DNA of 64,000 nucleotides from DASUHT01 sp038230835 (GCA_038230835.1 JBBRMM010000002.1:1-64000); one strand, 5' to 3'; positions 1 through 8,505 are shown, numbered from the stretch's first letter. Made by a program: numbers and translations. The notes: generated by a model from the letters alone, not told the origin.

Positions 1-318
1 CCCTGGCCTGCCGCGCCGCCCGATCCAGCAGGAGCGCTGCCACCGTTTCCGCCGGCACCGCCGCCACCACCGCCGCCGCCACCGCCGCCAGAGCCGCCTG
101 GGCCACCCAAGCCGCCGCCGCCGCCGGTGCCGCCCGTAGCGATGTCTCCCCCAAACGTGGTGTTTGAGATCGTCAGTGCTCCCGCGTTCCAGATCGCGCC
201 GCCCTGCGCCGCGCCCCCAGCACCACCAGCGCCTCCGCTGCCACCGGCCGCAGCCAGCCCGCCGTCGCCGCCGTCGCCTCCAACACCCCCGCCACCACCA
301 TTCTGACCGGCCGACCAC
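1..318 (-). pseudogene. Continuation of the glycine-rich protein in a shifted frame, running off the window
   Basis: Read on the minus strand with codons ending at positions divisible by three, this stretch encodes an uninterrupted Gly-rich sequence with a typical beta island (GGAIWNAGALTISNTTFGGD, about positions 150-210). It is clearly the rest of the protein that begins at 1045; the frames change around 310-320. No stop codon is seen before position 1, so the true C-terminus lies outside the window. If the frameshift is a read error in the repetitive G+C-rich tract, both pieces are one intact gene. Confidence 0.7.
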
Positions 319-1045
319 CGTGCCCGCTACCACCAGTCCCGCCGTTACCGCCGCCACCGCCAGAACCCCCCGAACCACCAGCCCCACCCACCCCACCGCT
401 ACCACCCGCGACGACGTCGTTGGTGAACGTGTCGTTGCGCAGAGTCACCGTTCCCGCGGCGATATAGAGCGCGCCGCCCCGAGCCGGTTTGCCTTTCCCG
501 CCATTGCTGCCACTGGCACCGCCGGTCGCCGCGGCGCCCGATCCGCCAGGCTGGGCAGGGCCGCCGCTGGCCCCCGGTGTCGAGCCGTTGGCGCCGTTAC
601 CGCCGGTCGCACCGGCCGTGCCGTTCGTGCCAGTCCCCCCGAAGCCGCCCGCACGGCCGACGCCGCCACGAACTGCACCGTTGATCAGGCTGATGCCGCC
701 GATCGTCAACTGGCCACCGGTCACCCGAAACAACTGCACCGCGCCACCGCCATCAAACACGACCGTGTGACCGTTCGCCTCGACGTCCATGCTCAGGCCC
801 GTCGGAATCGACAGCGCCGACGTGAACGCCACCGCCGGTGCCTGGCAGTTCGTCCCATAATCGACGGTGCCACCAGCCGCCACCGCAGCCCGCAGAGCCG
901 AAAAACTGCAACTCGTCAACACCGTCGCCGTCGCGCCGGGGCCCGCCATTGCGCCACTGGGAGCCGCCCCCGACCCGGCGAGCGAGCCAAAGATCACGAT
1001 CCACGACCACCCAAGCCCGCGCAGCTTACCGGCCCGACCCGTCAT
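173..1045 (-). CDS. Secreted glycine-rich beta-helix-like protein, N-terminal part, frameshifted
   Basis: The reading frame opens with a signal-peptide-like hydrophobic stretch (about residues 10-35). A domain with a Cys / A-x-x-A-V-A-A-G-G-T-V pattern and a short VVFDGGG strand region follows, and then long GGxGGxGG segments broken by beta-strand islands such as GGALYIAAGTVTLRND. This is the same architecture as the giant protein at 39634-42549, so the two are paralogues. Near position 310-320 the frame leaves the Gly-rich pattern and runs through about 50 non-repetitive Arg/Ala-rich residues to a stop at 173. Gly-rich coding resumes in another minus-strand frame and continues to the window edge, so this gene is interrupted by a one-base frameshift (mutation or sequence error). 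PE_PGRS-like in appearance only; no PE domain is present. Function unknown, probably a surface or matrix protein. Confidence 0.7.
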   Translation of the reverse strand: MTGRAGKLRGLGWSWIVIFGSLAGSGAAPSGAMAGPGATATVLTSCSFSALRAAVAAGGTVDYGTNCQAPAVAFTSALSIPTGLSMDVEANGHTVVFDGGGAVQLFRVTGGQLTIGGISLINGAVRGGVGRAGGFGGTGTNGTAGATGGNGANGSTPGASGGPAQPGGSGAAATGGASGSNGGKGKPARGGALYIAAGTVTLRNDTFTNDVVAGGSGGVGGAGGSGGSGGGGGNGGTGGSGHGGRPVRMVVAGVLEATAATAGWLRPVAAEALVVLGARRRAARSGTREH

Positions 1046-1447
1046 CGACTCGCCCCCATCCGTGTCCCCCGATCACGCCGTGCGAACAATCCAACCTCGC
1101 AAACCCGGAACTCGCACCCTACGACTCCCATCATCCGAATTCAAGGGGCGCCCGCACTGGGTGATCGTGAGGAGGTTTGGCGAGGTCAGCTGGTTCACAT
1201 ACCTTGGAGTAAGATCGCAGGTCGTGGAGTGGACGACGGCGTCATGACGATGGTGATGCGGGTCGATGCGACCTGCCCGCTTTGCGGCATGGTCAGTAAG
1301 CACCCGTTGATGATGCTTGTGAGCGGGCGGTCGGTTCTCCCGTGTGGCGTGTTACGGCGTGGTTATCCGGTAGATGTCTAGGTGCCTTCTGGCGCGGCCC
1401 GAGCAGCGCGATCTGCGCGAGTCCGAAGCCGCGCGTAGAGAACGGCG
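1046..1447. other. Divergent intergenic region, no convincing gene
   Basis: About 400 bases lie between the divergently transcribed Gly-rich gene and the permease gene. A short plus-strand frame from about 1243 to 1381 contains a CPLCG motif but has no further support. The bases just before the permease start read on the minus strand as a possible C-terminal tail, also unsupported. I see no clear promoter or repeat. Confidence 0.4.
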
Positions 1448-2155
1448 ATGCTCGTTGCGGTCCTGACCAACCTCGGTGACGCGCTCTCCTTCGCCTTCGG
1501 GATGTTCTGGGAGATCTTGTGGGCCCTGATCCTGGGCTTTGCGCTCTCGGCCGCCGTGCAGGCCGTCGTGGCCAAGGGGGAGATGCGCCGGTTGCTGCCC
1601 GACAACTCGGCGCGCTCCCTGATGATCGCAAGCGGATTGGGTGCCGCCTCATCGAGCTGCTCCTACGCGTCCGTGGCGTTAGCGCGCGCGATCTTTCGCA
1701 AGGGCGCCGACTTCACCGCCGCGATGGCGTTCCAGTTTGCCTCGACGAACCTCGTCTTGGAGCTCGGCATCATCATGGCGCTGCTGCTCGGCTGGCAGTT
1801 CACGCTCGCCGAGTTCCTCGGCGGCCCGCTGATGATCGCGTTGCTCGCCCTGCTGTTCCGCATGTTTCTCTCCCGCCAACTGGTTGATATCGCGCGCGAA
1901 CAGGCCGGCAAGGGCCTCCTCGGCTCGATGGAGGGCCACGCCGAGATGGACATGAGCGTCCATCGCAGCGGCTCGATCTGGCAGCGGCTGCGATCCCCGG
2001 AGGGGTTCACCGCAACCGCCAACTACTTCGTGATGGACTGGGCCGCGATCTGGCGCGACATCTTCGGCGGCCTGCTGATCGCGGGCGCGCTCGCGGCATG
2101 GGTGCCCGACTCGTTCTGGCTCAGGCTGAAGTTGTCCAGCTGGGTCGAGCTGTAG
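1448..2155 (+). CDS. COG0701/DUF318-type permease, C-terminally truncated
   Basis: The 235-residue product is an integral membrane protein of the ArsP/YraQ-like permease family. Hydrophobic segments lie near residues 5-40, 60-75 and 95-130, and the family signature around SSSCSYASVALAR (residues about 68-80) is present, followed by KGADFTAAMAFQFASTN. Members of this family usually have 310-350 residues, with a second half that repeats the first. Here the homologous sequence stops after AAWVPDSFW near position 2118. The last dozen residues are antisense to the neighbouring secreted-protein gene, so about 110 residues including the second signature are missing and the protein is probably non-functional. 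Start ATG chosen because the transmembrane segment follows directly. Substrate unknown; relatives export organoarsenicals or other thiol-reactive compounds. Confidence 0.75.
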   Translation: MLVAVLTNLGDALSFAFGMFWEILWALILGFALSAAVQAVVAKGEMRRLLPDNSARSLMIASGLGAASSSCSYASVALARAIFRKGADFTAAMAFQFASTNLVLELGIIMALLLGWQFTLAEFLGGPLMIALLALLFRMFLSRQLVDIAREQAGKGLLGSMEGHAEMDMSVHRSGSIWQRLRSPEGFTATANYFVMDWAAIWRDIFGGLLIAGALAAWVPDSFWLRLKLSSWVEL

Positions 2156-2655
2156 AACCCAGTCGGGGTGAATCCCTTCGCCGTGGCCGGATGCGCGGAC
2201 GACGGTGCCGGGACCAGCAGCGGGCCGGCACCGGCATGGCGGGCACCGAGGCGCACCTGGCCGTTGACCTCGGCCCTCCCGCCGGAGGTTCCGCCCGGAG
2301 CGAGCCGGCGGATGACCGTACCGGCCTTTCGGAGCAGCGCCGGAGCGGGCCTCTGGCCGGCCGCACCCGGCTTGGTGCCGCGGACGCTGGGTGCGACGGT
2401 GGTGCGATTGACGGGCGGAGCCGACCCCGCGGCGGGGACGCCGGTCTGACCGGCCACGGGCTGCGCGAGCGGTTGCGGTCGAGGCGTGAGGATGGGCTTT
2501 CCGAGCGACACCCCCGGCTTGGACGCGGCGTGGTGGCTGGCGGAACCCTCCGCGAGCGATGAGCCGATCACAAGCGTCCCGAACGACGCCACCAAGGCGA
2601 CCAACCCCGCGCCCCTTCCGAGTACTCGCCGGCACGTCCGGTTCCTGCCTGTCAT
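2023..2655 (-). CDS. Secreted protein of unknown function, probably truncated at its C-terminus
   Basis: The start ATG is preceded by GGGGGAG at good spacing. Residues about 10-32 form a signal peptide with an Arg-rich n-region. The mature part is low-complexity Ala/Pro/Gly-rich, then reaches a more structured stretch (TGFYSSTQLDNFSLS) near position 2120-2150. Beyond that point the frame is simply antisense to the permease gene and ends at a chance stop. The gene therefore appears to have lost its 3' end at the same breakpoint that truncates the permease. No family recognised. Confidence 0.5.
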   Translation of the reverse strand: MTGRNRTCRRVLGRGAGLVALVASFGTLVIGSSLAEGSASHHAASKPGVSLGKPILTPRPQPLAQPVAGQTGVPAAGSAPPVNRTTVAPSVRGTKPGAAGQRPAPALLRKAGTVIRRLAPGGTSGGRAEVNGQVRLGARHAGAGPLLVPAPSSAHPATAKGFTPTGFYSSTQLDNFSLSQNESGTHAASAPAISRPPKMSRQIAAQSITK

Positions 2656-2714
2656 GGTCTCCCCCGCTCCCTGAATGGGCTCTCGCCCAATCTGCCAACG
2701 CCCCTAAGTCGGCC

Positions 2715-2743
2715 ACGCTATGCGCCGGCGGGCTGAAAGTCAA
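2715..2743 (-). promoter_or_regulatory. Sigma-70-type promoter for the secreted-protein gene
   Basis: On the minus strand TTGACT (2743-2738) is followed after exactly 17 bases by TAGCGT (2720-2715), about 60 bases upstream of the ATG at 2655. The -35 box is near consensus, the -10 box moderate. Confidence 0.5.
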
Positions 2744-2813
2744 GTTATCGGCGCTCGCTCCCGCCAGCCCGCGGGCACGGAACCCGGGGGGCGCTGGTAC
2801 CGTCCAATCGCCG

Positions 2814-3287
2814 ATGGGCAAGCTCGCAACCATGCTGGCCGTGATTGTGGTGGGCGCCTCAGCCTGCTCCAGCGGAGGCTCGTCGACCGAGTCGGCCACG
2901 ACCCGCCTGATCGTCCGCTACGCGGTCGGGTGGGGATCCCACATGGGGCAGTGCCCGGTGGGCGCGACGTGCTCGGTGGCGGCGTCCGACCAGAACCCGT
3001 CCGGTCGGATCCACGTCGCACAGTTCACGCTGCGCTGCGACCCGGCCGGTGGGACGTACCCCGATCCGACCGCCGCGTGCGCGGCGATCGCTGACTACAT
3101 CCGTTTGCTCCGCGCTCCTCTCCTGAAGGCGTGCCGCTGCCCTCCGCAGATCTATCCGGGCCGGGCAGTCGGCACGATCCAGGGGCAACACGTCGTCGTC
3201 TCGGTGGACAGTTGCACAGCCTGCGGCTTGGGTGGCACGGCCGAGCGCGACCTCCATACGCTCACCCCGATTCCCCACGCAGCCTGA
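2814..3287 (+). CDS. Lipoprotein with subtilisin-inhibitor-like (SSI) fold
   Basis: The 157-residue product has a short signal sequence and a Cys at residue 18 in a lipobox-like GASAC context, so it is probably lipid-anchored. The body carries the spacing typical of Streptomyces subtilisin inhibitors: LRCDPAGGTYPDPTAAC, a central Cys-containing reactive-loop region (CRCPPQIY) and a C-terminal VVSVDSCTACGL. Four or more Cys could form the conserved disulphides. SSI proteins block extracellular serine proteases; the role here would be protection of the cell surface. The start was chosen at the ATG opening the signal peptide; no strong Shine-Dalgarno sequence is seen. Assignment to SSI rests on motif spacing only. 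Confidence 0.65.
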   Translation: MGKLATMLAVIVVGASACSSGGSSTESATTRLIVRYAVGWGSHMGQCPVGATCSVAASDQNPSGRIHVAQFTLRCDPAGGTYPDPTAACAAIADYIRLLRAPLLKACRCPPQIYPGRAVGTIQGQHVVVSVDSCTACGLGGTAERDLHTLTPIPHAA

Positions 3288-3308
3288 AGTGGCAGAACCG
3301 CCACCCTC

Positions 3309-4532
3309 ATGAGCAGAATCCTCGTCCTTGGCGGATCGGGCGAGATGGGATCGGTCGCCGTCGCCGATCTCGCCGAGCGGACCGATCACCGGATCACGAT
3401 CGGCGACCTCCGGCCCGACGCCGCCACAACGCTCATGCACCGGCTCGGCGTGCCCGAGCGCGTCGTCCGCGTCGATGTCGACGACGCCGCATCGCTGGCC
3501 GCCGCGCTGGCCGACACCGACGTCGTGCTGAACGCGACCTACATGCGCCACAACGTGCCCGTCACCGACGCCGCCATCGCCGCCGGCGTGCACCTCGTCG
3601 ATCTCGGCTCCTACTACCCGGAGACGGTTCAGCAGCTCGACCGCCACTCGGCTGCCGAGAACGCCGGTAGCCGCATCGTCCCCGGCTGTGGGGTCGCCCC
3701 AGGCCTGACCAACATCCTCGCCCGGCTGGGCGCCGGTCAGCTCGACGTGGTCGAGAGCGTCCGCATCTACTCCTACATCACCCACCCGATCTGGACGTCG
3801 CCCGGCATCGTGGTGACCCGCTTCGATGCCAGCTCGGGCACCTCGCTCGTCTACGAGCACGGCCGACTGGTGAAACGCGCATCGTTCGGCAGCGAGGAGC
3901 GGATCGTCTTTCCGCAGCCGTACGGCGAGCAGAGCGTGCACCTCGTCCCGCACCCCGAGCCGGTCACCCTGCCGCGATACATCGACGTCCAGCACGTCGT
4001 CTTCAAGGTCGGCTACACCGCCGCCGAGACCCGTCGGATCAAGGTGCTGCTCGAGCTCGGATTCGACCGCGAGGCCACGTTCGAGGTGGACGGTGCCGCG
4101 ATCTCGCCGCGCCGCTTCACGGCCGCCTACGTCGGCAGCCGAGGCGTCGCGCCCGACGACCGCAGCGCCAACGTCAAGCAGGTCTGCGTCGACCGCGTGC
4201 GCAACGGACAGCCGGTGACGCTGGTGTACGACTTCGCCGTCGAGCAGACCGGCCGTTCCGCCTCATCAACCATCACCGGCACGGTCGCGGCGATCGCCGC
4301 CGACCAGGTTTCCCGCGGTGTCGTACCGGGTCGTAGGTTACGCCGGGATCGCCCGAGGAGGGGAACAGCAGGCCCGGCATCACCTCGAAGCTCCAGTGCT
4401 GGCCGCCGTCCGAGGATGAGTAGATGCCGGCGTGGGAATCCTGACAGTTGCCGTTGTTGTCGTAGTACGTGTTGGCACCCGCCACCAGCAGGTTGGGGTT
4501 GGCGGTGCTCTGGGCGATGGTGGTCTCGTTGA
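3309..4532 (+). CDS. Saccharopine dehydrogenase-like NAD(P)-binding protein, 3' end replaced
   Basis: Residues 1-130 form a Rossmann domain with the nucleotide-binding loop GGSGEMGS (8-15) and an acidic residue after strand two (GDLRPD). Later segments (VPGCGVAPGLTN, about 119-130) match the family of saccharopine dehydrogenases/carboxynorspermidine synthases, which act on imine or secondary-amine amino-acid adducts. Recognisable sequence ends at AAIAADQV near position 4310. From there to the stop the frame is Arg-rich nonsense antisense to a BNR-protein fragment. The domain lacks only its last 40-60 residues, so partial activity cannot be excluded, but the gene is best treated as 3'-truncated. 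Confidence 0.75.
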   Translation: MSRILVLGGSGEMGSVAVADLAERTDHRITIGDLRPDAATTLMHRLGVPERVVRVDVDDAASLAAALADTDVVLNATYMRHNVPVTDAAIAAGVHLVDLGSYYPETVQQLDRHSAAENAGSRIVPGCGVAPGLTNILARLGAGQLDVVESVRIYSYITHPIWTSPGIVVTRFDASSGTSLVYEHGRLVKRASFGSEERIVFPQPYGEQSVHLVPHPEPVTLPRYIDVQHVVFKVGYTAAETRRIKVLLELGFDREATFEVDGAAISPRRFTAAYVGSRGVAPDDRSANVKQVCVDRVRNGQPVTLVYDFAVEQTGRSASSTITGTVAAIAADQVSRGVVPGRRLRRDRPRRGTAGPASPRSSSAGRRPRMSRCRRGNPDSCRCCRSTCWHPPPAGWGWRCSGRWWSR

Positions 4533-4550
4533 CCCCGAACCCACAGCTAG
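4310..4550 (-). pseudogene. Inverted internal fragment of a BNR/sialidase-like secreted protein
   Basis: The minus strand encodes about 75 residues without a start or stop of its own. They include VNETTIAQSTANPNLLVAGA, then GIYSSSDGGQHW, an Asp-box (S-x-D-G-G-x-x-W) typical of BNR beta-propellers, and then GDPGVTYDPV. It lies head-to-head with the plus-strand BNR/IPT gene that begins right after it. Both look like parts of one propeller protein, which suggests an inverted segment between breakpoints near 4310 and 4550. Confidence 0.65.
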
Positions 4551-6231
4551 CAGCCTGACCAATCTCCGCGCCGCTTCCTACGTCAGCTACACGACCGATG
4601 GGACGCTCGGCGATCCCGGCAGCCTGCAGTTCATCGGCGACTACTCGGGCAACTCGAGCCTGGACGCGAACTTCGACACGTTCCCGATCTGGACCGACGT
4701 GCGCAGTGGTCTTCCGTCCGCCCGCGCCCAGGATCTGTGTTACGCGGACTGCTTCACGGCCCTCAGCCCGAACAGCCCGCTCTCCATATTCCGCGCCGGC
4801 GGCTCGTCGTTCACCGACTTCTACTCCTTCAGCATGGATCCGAATACCGGATCGGGGTCGAACTTCTGGGACGTGGTCGGCTTGCGACTGGGCAGCGACG
4901 GGTCGTCGGTCGACGACGACACCTTCCTGGCACCGAATCGCTACTACAACTCGAGTCTGACATCGAGTGCCCAGTCACCGCCTCGAAACGACTACGTGCT
5001 GGTCAACGGCAACTCCGGCCACGCCCCCGACACCGTGTACTTCCCGCAGGTGCACAGCTTCTCGAGTGTCGGCGGCTCCTATTCGATCGAGTGGGGCTCC
5101 GGCCATATCGTGGCCGGAACGTCGACGGCCGACAGCATGGCACCGGCCGACGTGGCGCGCGTCTACGACTCCTTCCTGAGCACCGGCACCAAGTACTACT
5201 TCGGGTTGCATCGAACGTCGGGGAACACGTCCAACTACACCCTCGCGCTCCATTCTGCGAGCCGCGGGAGCTACCAGGGCAGGTCTTCCGCTGTGGCCGA
5301 CTCCACTGGTGCTCCAGGTTCGCCGTTGCTGATCAGCTATACGACCGGAGCCGATCCGAGCCAGTTCGACGGAGTGGTGGTCATGAACAACAACGGCGGT
5401 TCTGGCGGCTACACCCTGTACCGGGATACGGCGGTACCGTCCGGAACTGTCACGATCGACGGCGGGGCAGCCTCCACCGCCAACACCACTCTGAGCCTGG
5501 CGCTCTCGGCGACCAACCCGACGGCGGGTGACCCGGTGACTGACATGGCCATCTCGATCAACGGCAAGCCGTACGGGGCCTTCAAGAAGTACACGCCGAG
5601 CACGACTGTGCACCTGTCCAGCGGCTCGAGCGAAGGCGTGAAGACCGTGGCGGTGGAGTTCCAGAACGGCGCCGGTGCGGTCAGCGCGCCCGCCACCGCG
5701 ACCATCTACCTGGTTACGAGTCCGCCGGCCATCAGCAGCGTGAGCCCCGACGCAGGCTCCACCTCCGGCGGCACCGCCGTGACCATCAAGGGCGCGCACT
5801 TCGCGCCGGGTTCGACGGTGAAGTTCGGTAGCACAGTGGCAACCACCGTGACCTTCGTATCGGGATCGCGGCTGAACGTCGTAGCGCCCGCCCATTCGGC
5901 CGGTACGGTGCGGATCGAGGTGATCACGCCCGCCGGGACGTCCTCGGCGACCAACTCGGATCTGTACGCCTACGGCGCACCGACCGTGACGTCGATCAGT
6001 CCCAACAGCGGGCCGACAGGGGGCGGCACGACCGTGACCATCCACGGCACCGGGTTCGTCCCCGATGCCACGGTCACGTTCGGTGCGCACGCGGCGAGTT
6101 CGGTGATCTTCGTGTCGGCGACCGAGGTGCAGGCGGTGTCGCCGGCCCACGCGGCTGGGTCGGTGCACATCACCGTGACCACTGCAGCTGGTACGAGCCC
6201 GACGACGAGCGCGGATCGGTTCACGTACTGA
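4432..6231 (+). CDS. BNR-propeller C-terminal part with two IPT/TIG domains, 5' end missing
   Basis: The open frame starts at 4432, but its first 40 residues are antisense to the inverted BNR fragment. Authentic sequence begins about 4555 with YVSYTTDGTLGDPGSLQFIG and FPIWTDVRS, the closing blade motifs of BNR/sialidase-like propellers. A beta-rich middle region follows. Two IPT/TIG immunoglobulin-like domains end the protein (about 5720-5960 and 5980-6225), each with the hallmark SPxxGxxxGGTxVTIxGxxFxPG. The intact ancestor was presumably a secreted adhesion or carbohydrate-binding protein with an N-terminal signal peptide. Here the signal peptide and first blades are missing, so export is unlikely. 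Confidence 0.7.
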   Translation: MGILTVAVVVVVRVGTRHQQVGVGGALGDGGLVDPEPTASSLTNLRAASYVSYTTDGTLGDPGSLQFIGDYSGNSSLDANFDTFPIWTDVRSGLPSARAQDLCYADCFTALSPNSPLSIFRAGGSSFTDFYSFSMDPNTGSGSNFWDVVGLRLGSDGSSVDDDTFLAPNRYYNSSLTSSAQSPPRNDYVLVNGNSGHAPDTVYFPQVHSFSSVGGSYSIEWGSGHIVAGTSTADSMAPADVARVYDSFLSTGTKYYFGLHRTSGNTSNYTLALHSASRGSYQGRSSAVADSTGAPGSPLLISYTTGADPSQFDGVVVMNNNGGSGGYTLYRDTAVPSGTVTIDGGAASTANTTLSLALSATNPTAGDPVTDMAISINGKPYGAFKKYTPSTTVHLSSGSSEGVKTVAVEFQNGAGAVSAPATATIYLVTSPPAISSVSPDAGSTSGGTAVTIKGAHFAPGSTVKFGSTVATTVTFVSGSRLNVVAPAHSAGTVRIEVITPAGTSSATNSDLYAYGAPTVTSISPNSGPTGGGTTVTIHGTGFVPDATVTFGAHAASSVIFVSATEVQAVSPAHAAGSVHITVTTAAGTSPTTSADRFTY

Positions 6232-6304
6232 TCAGCCACGGTGTAGATTGGCAGCGAGCAGACTCGAACCCCAGCCTCGACGATCGGCAAATGAGGAGTC
6301 GGAC

Positions 6305-6841
6305 ATGCAACCCGAAGAGCAGCAGGGCCCTGGGCCACCCCCGAGCGGCCCGCAGGCATTCGATCTGAGCGCGGTCCCACGCTCAGTGATGATCTCGGCG
6401 GTCGGCGCGATCGTGCTTTTGATCAGCGTCTTCCTCGACTGGTACACCGTTTCCGTGAGTGTCAGCGGCGTTCCGAACACCCTGCTCCAGGGACTCAGCC
6501 ATAGTGCATCGGTGAGCGGGACGGATGCCACGAACGTCGCCAACCTGGTGGCTCTGCTCGCGGTGGTCGCGATCGCCGCCTGGGGGATCGAGCTGTTCGC
6601 CCAGAACGTCAAACTGCCCTTCCCAGCGTGGATGATCGCCGGCGGGGCGGGCGCGCTCTCGGTGCTTCTAGTGCTGTATCGGATCGTGAGCAAGCCGGGT
6701 GGCGCCCACAGCCTGAACTTCAGCTTCGGCAGCGCGGGCGGCGCCCACTTTGACGTCTCGACCGCGTTCGGCATCTGGCTCGCACTGATTGCCGCGGTGG
6801 CGGTCACCGCCGGGGCCGCACTGCGGATGCGGGAGCTGTAA
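6305..6841 (+). CDS. Four-helix membrane protein of unknown function
   Basis: The 178-residue product has a hydrophilic Pro/Gln-rich N-terminus, then four hydrophobic segments at about residues 28-48, 77-97, 103-123 and 150-172. A GGAG loop and a GSAGGAHFD extracytoplasmic-type loop lie between them. The ATG is preceded by GAGGAG a few bases upstream. No family recognised. It stands alone between the BNR/IPT gene and a convergent membrane-protein gene. Confidence 0.7.
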   Translation: MQPEEQQGPGPPPSGPQAFDLSAVPRSVMISAVGAIVLLISVFLDWYTVSVSVSGVPNTLLQGLSHSASVSGTDATNVANLVALLAVVAIAAWGIELFAQNVKLPFPAWMIAGGAGALSVLLVLYRIVSKPGGAHSLNFSFGSAGGAHFDVSTAFGIWLALIAAVAVTAGAALRMREL

Positions 6842-6860
6842 CTGTCTGCTTGTACGACCA

Positions 6861-7202
6861 TCAGGAAGGCGGGAGCCCTGACCAGTCGTTGGAGTCGGGC
6901 AGGCCCGTGATGGGCGGAGGCGTCTCGCCCCGATGTGTGAGCCGCTGGCCGAAGGCCACCAGTCGGTCGATCACCACGACCGTGATCGCGGCAACGAACA
7001 GCACGGGCGGGACGACGATCCAGCCGATCGCCGCCGTGGACGAGTGGGAACTGGTGATGTCGTGGTTTGCCCAAAAGAGCAGTGCCGCGAGCAGGATCAG
7101 GCCGGTGACAGTTGCGCGCCGGGTGATCACGCGAACACGCGCCAAGACGAGCAGCATGAGTGCCGGAGCGGCCAGCAGCGCGAGGAATATGGCGGCGATC
7201 AC
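6861..7202 (-). CDS. Small membrane protein, three predicted helices
   Basis: The 113-residue product has hydrophobic segments at about residues 2-22, 32-46 and 58-78 and a hydrophilic, Pro-rich C-terminus. Its start lies 17 bases after the stop of the L,D-transpeptidase gene on the same strand, so the two probably form an operon. No family recognised; an accessory role in the envelope is only inference from position. Confidence 0.65.
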   Translation of the reverse strand: MIAAIFLALLAAPALMLLVLARVRVITRRATVTGLILLAALLFWANHDITSSHSSTAAIGWIVVPPVLFVAAITVVVIDRLVAFGQRLTHRGETPPPITGLPDSNDWSGLPPS

Positions 7203-7218
7203 GCCACGATCACGGCGC

Positions 7219-8505
7219 CTACGCGGGCGCCTCGTTCCCCGGGTGTGACGTCCCCAGCGGGGCTTTCGCCTTCGAGAGCGGGATGGCCGCCGGTCTCACG
7301 AACACGCTTCCGCTAGGCCCGACCCGCACGGCCTGGTGGAGCGCGCTTCCGTTCAGCAGGTCGCGCCACGACAGGAACCACACCGTCCAGCCGTTGTCCC
7401 AGGCGCCACCGCGCGGGCTCCCGACGACGGTCACCGGGTCGCCGGGATCGGCGAGGTTGTAATAGGTCTCGGCGTCGGCCGGCGAGAGGTTGACGCAGCC
7501 GTGACTGACGTTGCTGAAACCCTGCTCGCCGACCGACCAGTACGCGTCGTGCATATAGTCTCCCGACCAGGTGAACCGCACCGACCACGGCACCTCGATG
7601 TTGTAGCCGGGGCCGATCATGTCGACCGGGTTGTGTTTTTCGATGGTCAGATAGGTGCCGTTCGGCGTATCGTCGCCGGGCCGGCCGGTGCTGATCGGCC
7701 ATTGCGCGAACTGTTTGCGGTCGAGGTAGATCCGCACGTGGTGGGTGACGGTGCTGACCACGGAGATCAGCGAGCGCCCGATCTCGAAGTTCTGGGTCAG
7801 GGTGTGAATACCGTACACACCCGGTGCGCCCTCCACGCCGTCCAGGTGGCCCACGAATCGCACGCGGGTGTGCGGGGCCCAGTAGCCGCGCGGGCGGAAG
7901 TAGAGCGTCTGGCTTCCGTCCCAGTACCAGGCGCCGGTCACCGGCTTTGACGACCACAGTTGGAGCGCACGCTCCACCGATCGCCTGTTGACGATCGGCT
8001 GGCTGAACCGAAGGATCACCGGCATGCCGACACCGTACGTCTGACCCTGACCCTCGAAGATCGTCGTGGTGAACGTCTGCGCCGGTACCAGGGTGCGAAA
8101 CGCGCTGGTTGTGGTCACCCTGCGCCCGGTCGGGTCGACGGCGGTCGCCCGCACCGTGTAGCTCGTTGCTGGGTGGAGCGACCACCGACTGTGCCAGGCG
8201 GTGCGACCGGAACCTTCCAGGCCGACGACCGGAGAACCGGAGCTGTGCACCGAGACGTGGGTCAGCGTGCCGCCAGCCACCTTGACCGTGACCCGGTCTG
8301 CGGGGCTGACGCGGGTGCTGCCGTTCGCAGGCGTGATCTCCACGCGCGCCGTCGGAGCCGCCGGCGGCTTGGTGACGGGGGCGGTCGTGGACGTCGTGCT
8401 CGCCGCGCCGGCGCTCCCCTGGCAGCCGGTCGCGGCCGCCAGGCAGGCGGGTGCGAGAACGACCCATACGCGTCCGCGCACTCCGAGGTTCGCCCATGCC
8501 CTCAT
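7219..8505 (-). CDS. L,D-transpeptidase lipoprotein with N-terminal Ig-like domains
   Basis: A signal peptide ends in AATGC, so the protein is probably a lipoprotein, followed by a Thr/Pro-rich linker. Residues about 50-230 contain two Ig-like domains of the LdtMt2 type (ITPANGSTRVSP; RFSQPIVNRRSVERAL). The C-terminal half is a YkuD catalytic domain with HDAYW and the active-site SHGCVNLS motif holding the catalytic Cys. The enzyme forms 3-3 cross-links in peptidoglycan or attaches proteins to it, outside the membrane. Start codon is uncertain: in-frame candidates exist at 8505, 8523 and 8541, none with an ideal Shine-Dalgarno sequence; 8505 gives the most typical signal peptide. Confidence 0.9.
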   Translation of the reverse strand: MRAWANLGVRGRVWVVLAPACLAAATGCQGSAGAASTTSTTAPVTKPPAAPTARVEITPANGSTRVSPADRVTVKVAGGTLTHVSVHSSGSPVVGLEGSGRTAWHSRWSLHPATSYTVRATAVDPTGRRVTTTSAFRTLVPAQTFTTTIFEGQGQTYGVGMPVILRFSQPIVNRRSVERALQLWSSKPVTGAWYWDGSQTLYFRPRGYWAPHTRVRFVGHLDGVEGAPGVYGIHTLTQNFEIGRSLISVVSTVTHHVRIYLDRKQFAQWPISTGRPGDDTPNGTYLTIEKHNPVDMIGPGYNIEVPWSVRFTWSGDYMHDAYWSVGEQGFSNVSHGCVNLSPADAETYYNLADPGDPVTVVGSPRGGAWDNGWTVWFLSWRDLLNGSALHQAVRVGPSGSVFVRPAAIPLSKAKAPLGTSHPGNEAPA

